Below are positions 42,740 through 54,109 of a stretch of DNA of 64,000 nt, one piece after another. Numbering within the stretch: position 1 is the stretch's first letter; every line of letters begins with the position of its first letter. The notes below the pieces were generated by a model. It was not told the origin of the DNA, did no database searches, and saw only the letters and a list, made by a program, of their open reading frames with translations. The translations under genes were made by a program, and so were the position numbers. This DNA is from Haematobia irritans (taxonomy: Eukaryota; Arthropoda; Insecta; Diptera; Muscidae): NCBI RefSeq assembly GCF_050003625.1, contig NC_134400.1, positions 47,481,096 through 47,545,095 on the forward strand, in the 5' to 3' direction.

Positions 42740-44201
42740 ACAAGTATATAAAGCAGTAAGTTCGGCCGGGCCGAATCTTAAATACCCACCACCATGAATC
42801 AAATATTATAGTTTCCTGTGAAAATTTCAGGGGGAGCAGCAGATCAGTTCAACCAGTACACTTCCCGAAGATAAATTCAAAGATTTTACCTATGATGACT
42901 AGATCAGATTCTTGATTTATAACAACCATATTTGATTGAGTTTTAGAGGAATCATAAACATCATGTGCAAGTGTGCAAGAAAACGATGAAATAACGCCTT
43001 GATTTAAAATCTTACATCTGTAGATTTTTACCCCCTTTATTTAAATTATTACCAGAAGTAAAATCTGGAAACTATAATTCAGTTTCAAGCCATTTTCATT
43101 ATCAATATTCACCATTTTCGGCACACCTCTTTATGTTCCTAAAATACTTCTAAATTTAAAATTTCATGCAAATTTGATAAAAACTATCGTTTCTAAAAGC
43201 CCAAGAAGTAAAATCGGGAGATCGGTCTATTTGGGAGATAAACCAAAACATGGACCAATACACGCCATTTTCGGCTCTCATATTTAAGGTCCTAAAATAC
43301 CTCTAAACTTCTCATTTCAGGCAAATTAGATAAAAACTACGGATTCTAGAAGCCTAACAAAATCATTTCTTGCACACCTATTTATATTCCTAAAAATCTC
43401 CAGATTTTCGATTTCAGGCAAAGTGGGCAACAATTACGGTTTCTAGAAGCCCAAAAAGTAATATCCGGAGATCGGTCTATCTGATGGCTATATCAACACA
43501 TGGAGCTATACTCACCATTTTCGGCATACATTTTTATGGTCCTAAAATACCTCTAGATTTCCAATTTGAGGAAAGTTGGATAAAAACTACGGTTTCTATG
43601 AGCCCAAGAATAGAATCTGGAGATCGGTCTATATGGGGGCTATATAAAAACATGGTCCGATACTCATCATTTTCAGCACACCTCTTTAGGGTTCTAAAAT
43701 ACCTCTAGATTTCCAATTTCAGGCAAATTGGATAAAAACTACGGATTCTATAAGCCCAAGACCCCATATCGGGAGATCGGTCTATATGGGGGATATACCA
43801 AAACATGGACCGATACTCGCCATTTTTGGCACACCTCTTTGTGGTCATAAAATACCTCTAGATTTCCAATTTCAGGAAAATTGCATAAAAACTATAGATT
43901 TTAGACGCCCAAGAAATAAAGACTGGAGATCGGTCTATATGGTGGCTATATAAAAACATGGACCGATACACGATTGCTTTATTATTGAAGACTGCACGAT
44001 TGCTTTATTATTGAAGACTGTAGCGTGATTACAACACACAGACAGCCAGACAGACAGACGGACATGGCTGTATCGTCTTAGAATTTCTCCCTGATCAAGA
44101 ATATATATACTTTATATAGTCGGAAAACGATATTTCGATGTGTTACAAACGGAATGACAAACTTATTATACCCCCGGCACCATTCTATGGTGGTGGGTAT
44201 A
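42740..44201 (-). repeat. DINE-B copy, full length
   Basis: 3' end left (ACAAGTATATAAAGC, TTCGGCCGGGCCGAA, TACCCACCACCATG), 5' end right (reverse of TATACCCACCACCATAGAATGG). Six diverged B units lie between. A short direct repeat GCACGATTGCTTTATTATTG occurs at about 43970 and 43995. Confidence 0.85.
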
Positions 44202-44271
44202 AAAAGCATGAAGAGTTCCAAAGAAGCGAATAATTGAAGTAAGGATACATTTAAGACACAATTCTCTTTCA

Positions 44272-44774
44272 CCACCACCAGGAAGAAAACTTTCGGTTAC
44301 TTTTAGAAAATTTTTAATATTTGTAGAAAATTTTAACTATACTGTTTAGTTAAAATTTTCTACAAATGTTGGCATCACGCCGATGTCATAAAAATAAGTG
44401 AATATTTTTCGACAAATTCAAGAAAATTTATTAGACATAACTAAGTTTTTTTAATTGTTAAAGAAAATTTTGTAGTTTGAAGGAAAAACTTGGAGTTCAA
44501 AATTGCAAGAATGTCTTTAGTGACATACGAAGTTCATGATGAACGAATTTTTGGTAAAATTTACAAATTTAAAGAAATTCTGAACTATTTTGAGGAAGAT
44601 ACGAATTTAGTTAATCTTTATGCTTCATCTGAGTATATTTTTTCCTTGGGTTTAGTTAATTTAGGCAAAAAATTATTAGAGTAAAGAAAACTTTCTCCAA
44701 ACATAATAATTCTATGAACTAAAACAAAGTTAAATTGGCTTTAGTGAAATAGGGAGTTCACTTTTTTTTGAGTG
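44272..44774. mobile_element. CACTG-ended MITE (20474 family), left end lost
   Basis: The interior matches 20474-20991 in the same orientation (ATATTTTTCGACAAATTCAAG). The right end GTTCACTTTTTTTTGAGTG is followed by TA. The left end starts at CACCAGGAAGAAAA without the outer CACTG. Confidence 0.65.
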
Positions 44775-44813
44775 TAGGAAACAAGTTTGAATGTATTCTA
44801 TTGTTCTGATTTT

Positions 44814-45500
44814 TATACCCTCCACCATACCCTCCATTAACTTTGTCATTCCGTTTGTAACACATCGAAATATTGCTCCAAGACCCCACAAAGTATATAT
44901 ATTCTGGGTTGTGGTGAAATTCTGAGTCGATCTGAGCATGTCCGTCCGTCTGTTGAAATCACGCTAACTTCCGAACGAAACAAGGTATCGACTTGAAACT
45001 TGGCACAAGTAGTTGTTATTGATGTAGGTACGATGTTATTGCAAATGCCATATCGGTCCACTTTTACGTATAGCCCCCATTGTGCTAGTATATGGCCGTT
45101 AACAACCATGCCTAACTAGGCCCATATCGGTCTATAGTTATATATAGCCCTCAGATAAATCGATCCCCAATCACACAAAAATTGGTCCATATCAAGTTCG
45201 TAATTGTATATAGCCCCCATATAAGCGACCCCATATTTCAATTCTGGCTCTTTACGTACCGTGCAAATTCCATATCGATTCGTAATGATTTCTAGACTTA
45301 CCTATACATACCTTTATTGTCTAATATATACTACGTATGTACTAACTCACAATTTAGAATACGATGTTAAGAAGTTTTAAGATACCACAACCCAAGTAAT
45401 TCGATTGTGGATGACCGTCTTTCGTAGAAGTTTCTACGCAATCCATGGTGGAGGGTACATAAGATTCGGCCTGGCCGAACTTACGGCCGTATATACTTGT
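44814..45500 (+). repeat. DINE-A copy, internally deleted
   Basis: The ends TATACCCTCCACCAT and ATGGTGGAGGGTACATAAG match. The central array is reduced to under one unit near 45080. The 5' hairpin is altered (TACCCTCCATTAAC). Confidence 0.85.
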
Positions 45501-46129
45501 TCTTCAAGGGCTATCAAAATCCTTCAAAAACGTTTTAACGAAAATCTTAAATTCCAATTTCCGACTCGACTTCAATTGCTTAAATTATATTTTAAGTAAA
45601 AATTGTCTTTAAAATAAAGTTTTGAAAGATATCTCCTACGCGCAGAGAAGAAATATGACCACCCCAAATGTTTCTTAAAAACAAATTGTTATTTTTGGAC
45701 GGTAAACATGGAACATTTTTGTCGTATGGTTGCCGAAATCAGATACATAATTTTCGAGAACATAACATGGTTGCTACAAACATGTTTCATGTTCCCCATC
45801 CAAAAAAAACATTTTGCTCTTGAAACATGTTTTAGATGATCATATAGAATAGAGTTCATATCGGGATAACAACGCCTTTTTATTTCTTGACTATTTATTA
45901 TTTGACTATTTAGAACTAAGGCAACAATGGTCCGAACGGCATTCCACATTGCTAAAGCCCTTGAAGTGAAGAGCAAGAGCTCACCGATGCACAAGAAATG
46001 TTAAACTGGAAAGAACAAAGAAGTTGCTTCACTTGCTCGAAATTAGTGAGTTAACCAATAAACTGGCTTGTGGAATATTTTTGCGAAAGTTTCTTAAAGA
46101 CAATATTGAAGCCATGGACACAGATCACA
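45501..46129. other. dispersed repeat piece and foldback MITE copy
   Basis: 45534-45640 matches the CAGACTCGACTT family. 45640-45850 is a diverged copy of the foldback MITE at 24701 (GCAGAGAAGAAATATGACC on the left, ACATGTTTTAGATGATCAT on the right). The remainder has no recognisable feature. Confidence 0.5.
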
Positions 46130-46940
46130 CTGAAAAAACATATTGTCGTGAGGCCAAAGATTTCATGTCCTTAAAATACGAATGCGAATTTAGCTTAGCA
46201 TAGAAGACGCATTTCTCTAATATTCCTTGTCCAAAAGTCGATAAACTTTTCAATGAAGTAATTTTTTCTTTATAGACACAAACATTTTTTTTGATTCAAT
46301 CACGAAATTAATTGATCCAATTAATTTTTTAATTGAAATGCCTTCAATCACAGAAATCACAGTATCAATTAAAAAATGAATTGAAGGTCGATTAAAAATT
46401 AATTGATCCAATTAAAAATTAATTTATACTATGATGTTTTGTGATAGATTTTAGTTTCAATAAAAAATTTGTTGAATCAATTAAATTTTTAATTGAATAT
46501 TTTTTAAAACTCAATTAAAATTTTAATTGGAAACATTTTCGTGAAATTTTTTTCTGTGTAGTTAAGTGATTCGACATAAAAAAATGGGTATTCTAACTTG
46601 AAACAAAATTTAGTTTTACTAAGGTTAACTTGGCTTTAATACTTCTGAAAAAATCTTAAAAATTAATGAATCGCCTTTAAATTTGCTGACTTCTTGCATT
46701 TTGACTATAAAGCTAAAAATCGTTTAAAAATAGGAGATGTTTTTCAACACTTTATTTTAAATTCGTTTTTTACTTGAAACATAGCATCATTTTTAGTCGA
46801 GTCTGAATTTGGAAATTGAAATTCGCACAATTTTAATGGGCTATGATAGCACATGAAGAAAACACATAAATTAAAATTTGTTTCCTAGAATCAAGTACGC
46901 AAAACTCAAATTTAAAAGAGAATTGTGTCTTAAAGACAAT
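46130..46940 (-). repeat. CACTG-ended dispersed repeat, split by an AATTAA MITE
   Basis: CACTGAAAAAACATATTGTCGTG begins the copy, matching 59775-59372 in reverse over most of its length. The insert at 46276-46558 is absent from the 59372 copy. The distal half is the CAGACTCGACTT repeat. Confidence 0.6.
46276..46558. mobile_element. AATTAA-rich CACxG-ended MITE
   Basis: ACACAAACATTTTTTTTG to TTTTTTTCTGTG, packed with AATTAATT, TCAATTAA and TTTAATTG words. The paralogous empty site (CTTATAGTTAAG near 59630 in reverse) shows a 2-3 bp duplication (TAG or AG). Other copies: 47995-48286 and 60237-60514. Confidence 0.68.
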
Positions 46941-47440
46941 ATACCAAAATCATTAGTGTAAATACAAAATCTTTGGAGCTGGTCAAATGGTTGGTTGAAT
47001 GAGTGAGGTTGGTACCAATGTTGCCAGGTGATTTCTTAACCTCCCTCCCAAATATTTAGAAAAAAAACCTAAATTGTTCAATTTTTTTCTCAAAATTTTT
47101 AGGAATGTAGATATGTACAAAAAGGTTTCCCAAATTTTGTGAAAGAAATCCTGAGATGATACACTTCAAAATTTCAATTAAACAAAAACTATTTTTCTGT
47201 TTTCTTTTTATGACCACTTATTTTTTATCAGATTTTTTGCAGGTTGGGCATTTAATATGCGAGCGTATGAGAGATTTGTCGGTTGTTTGAAGGCCATAAT
47301 ACGTGCCAAAAGTAGCCAATTCCAAATAAATCTAAACCGATCCTAGTTCCGTCATTTTTTGCTTTTCATCAAGAAAAATAAAAATTTATATCTTTTAACT
47401 TTGTTGCATTAGCAAATTGGATAAAATTGCGGCTTGCATG
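46941..47440. other. spacer with a Tc1/mariner 3' coding scrap
   Basis: GATTTGTCGGTTGTTTGAAGG at 47275 begins the FVGRLKAIIRAKSSQFQ end of the Tc1/mariner family (47264-47342). The rest is AT-rich. Confidence 0.5.
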
Positions 47441-48728
47441 CACGGTTGCCACTCGAACCAAAAATAATCTACCAAAATTTGGAAAATAATTTACCAAACA
47501 CCTACTAAACAAAACAAAAATATTTTGCAAAATTTTAATTCTATAGAAAATTTTGTCAAATTTTATTTCTATAGAAAATGTTGTCAAAATTTTATTTCTA
47601 TAGAAAATTTTGTCACAATTTTGCATTTATAGAAAATTTTGTCAAAAATTTATTTCTATAGAAATTTTTGCCAAAATTTTATTTCTATAGAAAATTTTGT
47701 CACAATTTTACTTTTATAGAAAATTTTGACAAAAATTTATTTCTATAGAAAATTTTATATAATTTTTTATTTCTATACATAAATTTTGATTTGAATGTTG
47801 TGAACATTTTATCAAAATTTTATTTCATTTTGCCAACATTTTATTTCTATAGAAAATGTTGTAACAATTTTATGTCTATAGAAAAATTTGTCAAAATTCT
47901 ATTTATACAGAAAATTTTGTCAAAATTCTATTTCTATAGAAATATTTGTCAAAATTTTATTTCAATAGAAAATTTTGTCAATATTTTATTTCTACACAGT
48001 AAAAAAAAAAAATTCACGAAAATTTTTCCAATTAAAATCTTAATTGAGTTTTAAAAAATATTCAATTAAAAATTTAATTGAATCAACTAATTTTTTAATT
48101 GAAATAAAAATCAATCACACAAATTAATAGTATCAATTAAATTTTTAATTGAATCAATTAATTTTTAATTGACTGCCAATTAATTTTTTAATCGATACCA
48201 TCATTTATGTGATTGAAGACACTTCAATTAAAAAATTAATTAGATCAATTAATTTCGTGATTGAATCAGAATTTTTTTTTTGTGTGTATAGAATATTTTG
48301 TCAAAATTCTATTTCTATAGAAATATTTGTCAAAATTTTATTTCTATAGAAAATTTTGTCAAAATTCTATTTCTGTAAAAAAAAAATTTGTCACATTTCT
48401 ATTTTTCTGGTTGATTATCGTTGACCTTTTTATTTATTAAGCCGAAACTATGGAAAATAATTCTTAAAAAATTTATTTCTAAAGAAAATTTTGTCAAAAT
48501 TCGATTTCTATAGAAATTTTGTCAAAATTTTATTTCTATAGATAATTTGATCAAAATTTTATTTCCATAAAAAATTTTATGAAAATTTTATTTCTATAGA
48601 AAATATTGTCAAATTTTTATTTCTAAATATTTTGCAAAATCTACAAAAAGGTCAAAAATGCTTCCAATCTACCAAACAATAAAAAATCTACCACTTTTGG
48701 TAAAATTCTACCAATTGTGGCTTCCATG
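47441..48728. mobile_element. hAT-like element with TATAGAAAA tandem, split by a MITE
   Basis: The left end CACGGTTGCCAC and right end GTGGCTTCCATG are imperfect inverted repeats. AATCTACC or CTACCAAA words lie just inside both ends. The interior is over twenty diverged units of about 29 bp (TTTTATTTCTATAGAAAATT). It lies inside DINE-B text on both sides. The expected 8 bp duplication is not visible. The MITE 47995-48286 is nested. Confidence 0.6.
47995..48286. mobile_element. AATTAA-rich MITE in the tandem array, TA duplication
   Basis: CACAGTAAAAAAAAAAAATTC to TTTTTTTTTTGTGTG, flanked by TA. The surrounding unit (ATTTCTATAGAA) gives the empty site directly. Confidence 0.75.
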
Positions 48729-48900
48729 CTCTTAGGAAGTCAAATCGGGATATCAGTCTATAGGGCGGTTATATCCAAACATGGACCAATGTATAGCAAA
48801 TTTGGCATATCTCTTTATGGACCTAAAATTCTTCTAGATTTCCTATTTTCTTCATTGCTTGATCCATTTTCAAGCAAATTAGTTCAACAATTATCGGGAA
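48729..48900 (-). repeat. DINE-B unit fragment
   Basis: TTAGGAAGTCAAATCGGGATATC, CCAAACATGGACC and CTCTTTATGGACCTAAAAT match a B unit in reverse. It continues the DINE in which the hAT-like element sits. Confidence 0.65.
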
Positions 48901-51900
48901 AATGTAAACAAACAAAATTTGTTTTTTTTTTTTTGTTTTATATAGATATTTTATTTATGGTAGTTGTTTGCAAAACAATAATAATTAAATTAATTCTGTT
49001 GGTTTTTGTAAATATTTTCTTAATTTATTGTATAGTTTTGTAATAATTACAAAGTGTTTTTATTGCAATAGTGATAAGTTTATTGGTTTTGCTTAGTTAA
49101 AATACATATTTTCTATATTTCAGTTTTTTCTTTTGCTAATATAATAAGCTTTAAAATGTATGAATATTTTTGTTTTTTATTAATACATTGTTGCATATTT
49201 GTAAGGGAATTTTAGGTATATATGTAGATATATATGTAGATATATATCCATAGATATTGATTAAGTCTAAATGGGATAAATTGAAAAATATTTTAAAGAG
49301 ATTTTTTTTAGGAAATTTTATATCATACAAAACATGAAACCAAATCATTAAATGCTTATTTGATCTTCATAATATGTTTGTTATTTTTCGGGAGAAGAAA
49401 ATATGGTAACCACAAACTATTATTATTATTTTTTGCCATATTTTGCGAAGATCGGATAGTAAATGGCCCTATTTTAAAAAATCTGGTTACACATATAGGT
49501 GATTCAATAGGTAAGTTGCACGGTAAATTACGTAGCAATATCAAAGAATGTTTCAAGCTGGTTGAATTGGGCTACGAACTGCTACCGTATTGTTCCTCAG
49601 CATCGTCCGTTTCTTTACATAGTTTATAAAATCACTCAGTACAAATATCAGTCTAATGAGAAAATCATCGCTGCAACGAAAGCGGCGATGGATAATAGCT
49701 GGGCTACGTTTAGCAATTAAAAGGATACTGATTTGATTTCGAGGTCTACGGTATACTAGCTTTGACCTGGAATAAAATGTGTTTACCGAAAATATTAGTT
49801 CATGATCCACTCCGAACCCCTCCTATGCTGATCGTGGTCTGGCTAACACCTCAGATTCTCCAACTTTGGGACAAAGTTTCATGATTATTAAATCAAGAAT
49901 AGCGTCCTCTACCTTGCGAACAAATATTTTTTTCACTATTTGAGTCAAGGTAGTCCTTAATAATTTCTTTTCGACATAAATATGGTCGCCTAGAACCGGC
50001 TAAAACTGCTGGACCACACAATTTAAATGTTCGAACTTCTGAAGTGAAAAATATTTAACACGATTTTTATGAAATCTCTTTAAAATACTTCAAGATTTAT
50101 CACATATTTTAATACTAAAAACTAATGACATAACAAGTTCAATAATGTTAATCAAATAAAATTTGTTGCCTTATTCTAAAAATATTTTTGTTATTTTTTT
50201 TTCATCTTGCACAATATATTCGCTTTTATTTATAATAAAAAAGGAATGGAAGGAAATTAATTGCATTTTATTTTCACATTGAAATGTATTGGTAGTACTC
50301 GTATATATAAGAAAAAAAATGAAAAAAGAAACAAATGAATATACATAAATAGTAAATACGATTTATTTAAATCAGAAAGCTCATACACATATAAATATTT
50401 CACAAATCGGTAGGTATAAAAAATCGATATTTTAGGCCAATATCGTCTAAAGGGCATTTCATGTTGCCCAAAATGGTCTAATCGATTTTTGGCGTGGGCC
50501 AAAATCAATATATACGATCTAACTTCAACATTCAGCGTCGTAACAGGGAGACAAAAAAATATTCTTTTGTCAAAGAAAGTTGGAACATTGATTTTTTGAA
50601 TTGGACTAATCAACATTTTAGAAGCTATAAAATTGGAAAGCTGGCAAATTGAAATTCGATTTATCGACTTTTTAAAAGAAAAGGAAATTTACCATTATAT
50701 AAATGTTGGCTTTTGATTTTGCCAAATCAAAAGTCGTTGGGTCAATTTGATTAGATTTTCAAAAAATCTAAAGTCGATTTTAAAGATTACAAGAAGTCGG
50801 TTTATGACTCTTCGATTTTTTTTAACAAAATTTGATTAGCCGGTAAAATGTTCGCCTTTCGTATCTCTAATCGGCTTAGTTACATCTCGGATAGAAAATG
50901 TTTACAGGGGTCCTGCTCCCGCAAGAGCTTTTTTATGAATAGAAAAGGCGAATACAAATTTTTTATCTAATCGACGTTTCATAACAAAAAATAAATTCAC
51001 TTGTTTATAAAACTCAAACTCAATTTCCAACTCGTACTGATTCAAAATTTTTGATATTTTTGAAAATCGACTAAATGTTGATGGTGGCCAAAATGAACTA
51101 AGCGACTTTTGATGTTTGCTAAACTCGATTTTGAGCTATTTAACTCCCACATATTCAATAGCAGCACGTGGAGTATGATCTCATAATAATTACATGGAAT
51201 GTTTTCCTTTAAGTAACAATGATAAATTTTAGCAGTTAAACGAATATCTTAAAGTTAATGGAAATATTACACAAAATTTTGTAGAAGATATCTACAAACT
51301 TAAAAAAAATATAACATTTTTTGCACTGGTTTTAGTAATAATTCAATATAAAATAAAAAAATATATTTGAAGTATGACGACAAGAAAAATAAATTAAATA
51401 ATGTTTATGGACGTGTACAAATATTTGTTGAGGCTATCTTAAGAAATGAGGAAATCTTTGGCACTTTTCAAAAATCTTCTATTATTATTTCTAGGAATTT
51501 CCACAATTCTTGCATATTTTCTCTTTCGATTCTTAATAAGAATTCAATATTATTGCAATATAATTTATAATAAGATTTATTTATATAGTTTTAAGTTAGT
51601 TTCGTTAAAATTCAACTCTACCTAATTTGATTTACTACAAATTATTTAATATAATTAATATGATATTTAATTCAATTAATTTTATGGTAATTAAATTTTA
51701 TTTCAAATATAATTTACGTTAAATTAGTCAAACGAAATAAAACAAACTACATTTAAAATTAAGTAAACTTGATTTATTTTAGTTTTATTTAAATAATTTG
51801 ATGATTTTTGATATCATTTTAATTTTATTAATTTAGTATAATTTTATTTTATTTAGTTTATGTTAATATAATTTAAACTTTATTTAGGTTATTTCAATAT

Positions 51901-51961
51901 AAATTTGATTTTTAATTGAATGTTATTTTGTTGCAATTATTTTCACTTATATTATTATTAA
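48901..51961. other. AT-rich DNA, no gene recognised
   Basis: It contains simple TA-type text near 49215-49250. The stretch 50400-51140 has many AAAGTCGATT, AATCGATTTT and GGCCAAAAT words on both strands, which may be an old hAT-like word array without preserved ends. From 51560 the sequence becomes very rich in AATTTAATT. Short open frames are not convincing. Confidence 0.45.
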
Positions 51962-52166
51962 CCCTTATACTACGTTGGGGTCATTTGATGACCCATATCG
52001 TATTTTTCAACAGCGCATATCTTACTGTTCGAATATAATTAACAATTTCTATCACTCAGTGCATTAATTGGTAACATATGCTGAATTCATGCTGAGTAGT
52101 AAGAACTTTTAATTATAATCCAAAAGTAAGAAATTCGGTGATGAAAAATACGACCTAATATAAGGG
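51962..52166. mobile_element. piggyBac-like MITE, 205 bp
   Basis: TTAA, CCCTTATACTA ... TAATATAAGGG, TTAA. The TTAA duplication plus CCC/GGG ends are the piggyBac pattern. An inner palindrome GGGTCATTTGATGACCC lies close to the left end. No coding sequence. Confidence 0.8.
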
Positions 52167-52237
52167 TTAACCGAATTTAGTTTAAATTGTTTCATGAATT
52201 AATTTTGATATATTTTTTATTTATTATTCTTTCTTGA

Positions 52238-52490
52238 TTAGAACTATGTAAAACTAGAAACATTTCATATTTCGGACACATCGTAAGAAATGATAAATAC
52301 AAACGATTCTTAAATAGAAAGCCGAGGGATGACCCTGTAGAGAAAGTAGAGAACTCGGAAGAAGAGAGATGATAAATACAAACGATTCTTAAATAGAAAG
52401 GCGAGGGATGACCCTGCAGAGGAAGAAGAGAACTCGGGTGGCTAAGAATATTTAAGACTGGAGGAGATATACGTAATGGCAAAAGAAACT
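52238..52490 (+). pseudogene. LINE C-terminal relic with a 79 bp tandem duplication
   Basis: One frame reads YFGHIVRNDKYKRFLN, and later WLRIFKTGG in another frame, resembling the C-terminal end of some LINE reverse transcriptases (the FGHVxR and SWLRNLR motifs). The segment from 52291 is repeated at 52370 with few differences. Clade assignment is uncertain. Confidence 0.4.
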
Positions 52491-54109
52491 TATTTAACCA
52501 TATATATACGATGGACGAGCTCACGTGTTAATGCTCTCATTATATTCATTTCCCGTAGGGTATATATGACCACCGCAGGCATGGAAATTGTTATACTGCA
52601 TGCATAAGTTGCCTTAAAAATATTCAAACTTATTATTCTTATAGCAGCGCCAAACGACGAAAATTAAATAGAAATGATCGTATTACTTATCTACTCAATT
52701 TTAATTCGATAACTAAATAAATTGGATACATCAATTTTTTCTGGATATTTGTTACAACATTTAAAATTTAGTTTGATCTAGCTATTTTTGCTTCGCAATA
52801 ATTGGCAACACTGTATATGTTTACTATAGTATAAGGATTTAATGTATGCTCGCTTATATCTGAACAACATCCAAAATTGAAAAAAAAATAATTTAAGTTA
52901 CTTTGAATTGATTGATATCTTTTTATTATTGTTTTGTTTTTGGTTTGATTTAATTCTGGTGAACTTTATTTAATTTGATATACATGTACCAATTGAATTC
53001 ATTTTAAGAAAGACTCAATTAAAAAAAAATAAATTTTAATTTAAAACGTTAATTAAAAATTCTACATACTATTACAATTATATACGAGCTTTCTTGGACA
53101 AATTGTATTAATAAGTAGAATAATTGATTTGCACGTAACAACCTGTCTGGATTAATATCAGACGATTATGAAAGAAATCAAATTAACTCAATTTAGTTTA
53201 ATTTAGTTTAATTTAAAATATAAGTTAACTATATACTTTTATTTTTATTTAATAATTAAATTAAAATAACTATATAATATAAAGTTATTTTAATTTAATT
53301 TAATTTTTATTTTATTTTTTAACTGGAAGTTTTTAAAATTTAATTAACTTATTTATTTATTACTAATACTAAATTCATAGTAAATACAAAATTAGTATAA
53401 CAAAATAGAGAATCAGCTCCTTAATTTAATTTAATCAATTGAATAAAATATAATAATTTTATATTAATTTGATTTAATATAATTTAATTTAATCATAATA
53501 TAATTTATTGTCTTCGAATGTTATATTCCAGACATCTTATGTCATTTGCTCTATCTCCAAATCACATACTCATAGTTGCTGTGGCAAATATGGGAAATTA
53601 TTATGACCTGAATTTATTAAAAAAGAGCCCGGTGTAAAATTTTAGGGCATTTTCTGCTTTTTCATTTGCAACTTATGACATTTCAACGGAATTTTGACCA
53701 TTATCACGGAGGCTATCAGAAAAAGAGTTCAGGGCTACATTTCAGCTGCTTACAGGTATCAAACAAATTTTAAGTAACAGCAAATTTAAAATAGATCAGT
53801 CAAATTCTTTGCAAAACTTCCATACTAATTTTAATGTCATTAAACACCATGTTTTCCATGAAATGGAACTTCTTTTTATTCGTATTACATGAAGAATGAA
53901 TTAATTTTTGAATAATATTGATTTCTTTTTTAAAAATTGAAAGATTTTTACCTCAATACTCTACTTATATGACTTTTCTATATCATCATACTTTATACAT
54001 TAAAAAAAACTAAAATTGAAACGAAACGAAATAAAAATATTTGTGAATAAACTCATTCTTACTCTCTCACGTTTCATTTTATATAAGCTGACTTCAGACG
54101 ACTTTTACT
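52491..54109. other. AT-rich DNA and 3' flank of FAM91A1
   Basis: The 53160-53510 stretch is dense in TTTAATTTAATT text. Nothing codes here. The part right of about 53850 is probably the 3' UTR of FAM91A1. Confidence 0.5.
53875..53880 (-). terminator. candidate poly(A) signal of FAM91A1
   Basis: AATAAA on the minus strand, about 230 bp after the stop codon. It is the first canonical hexamer I found downstream, but the region is AT-rich and chance hexamers are expected. Confidence 0.4.

Noticed and set aside
47441..48728. CRISPR-like array
   Set aside because: The roughly 29 bp units are contiguous with no unique spacers, and the genome is eukaryotic; the array is the interior of a MITE-like element.
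49360..49629. 89-codon frame with a hydrophobic N terminus
   Set aside because: No homology, AT-biased composition and overlapping antisense frames; chance is the simplest explanation.
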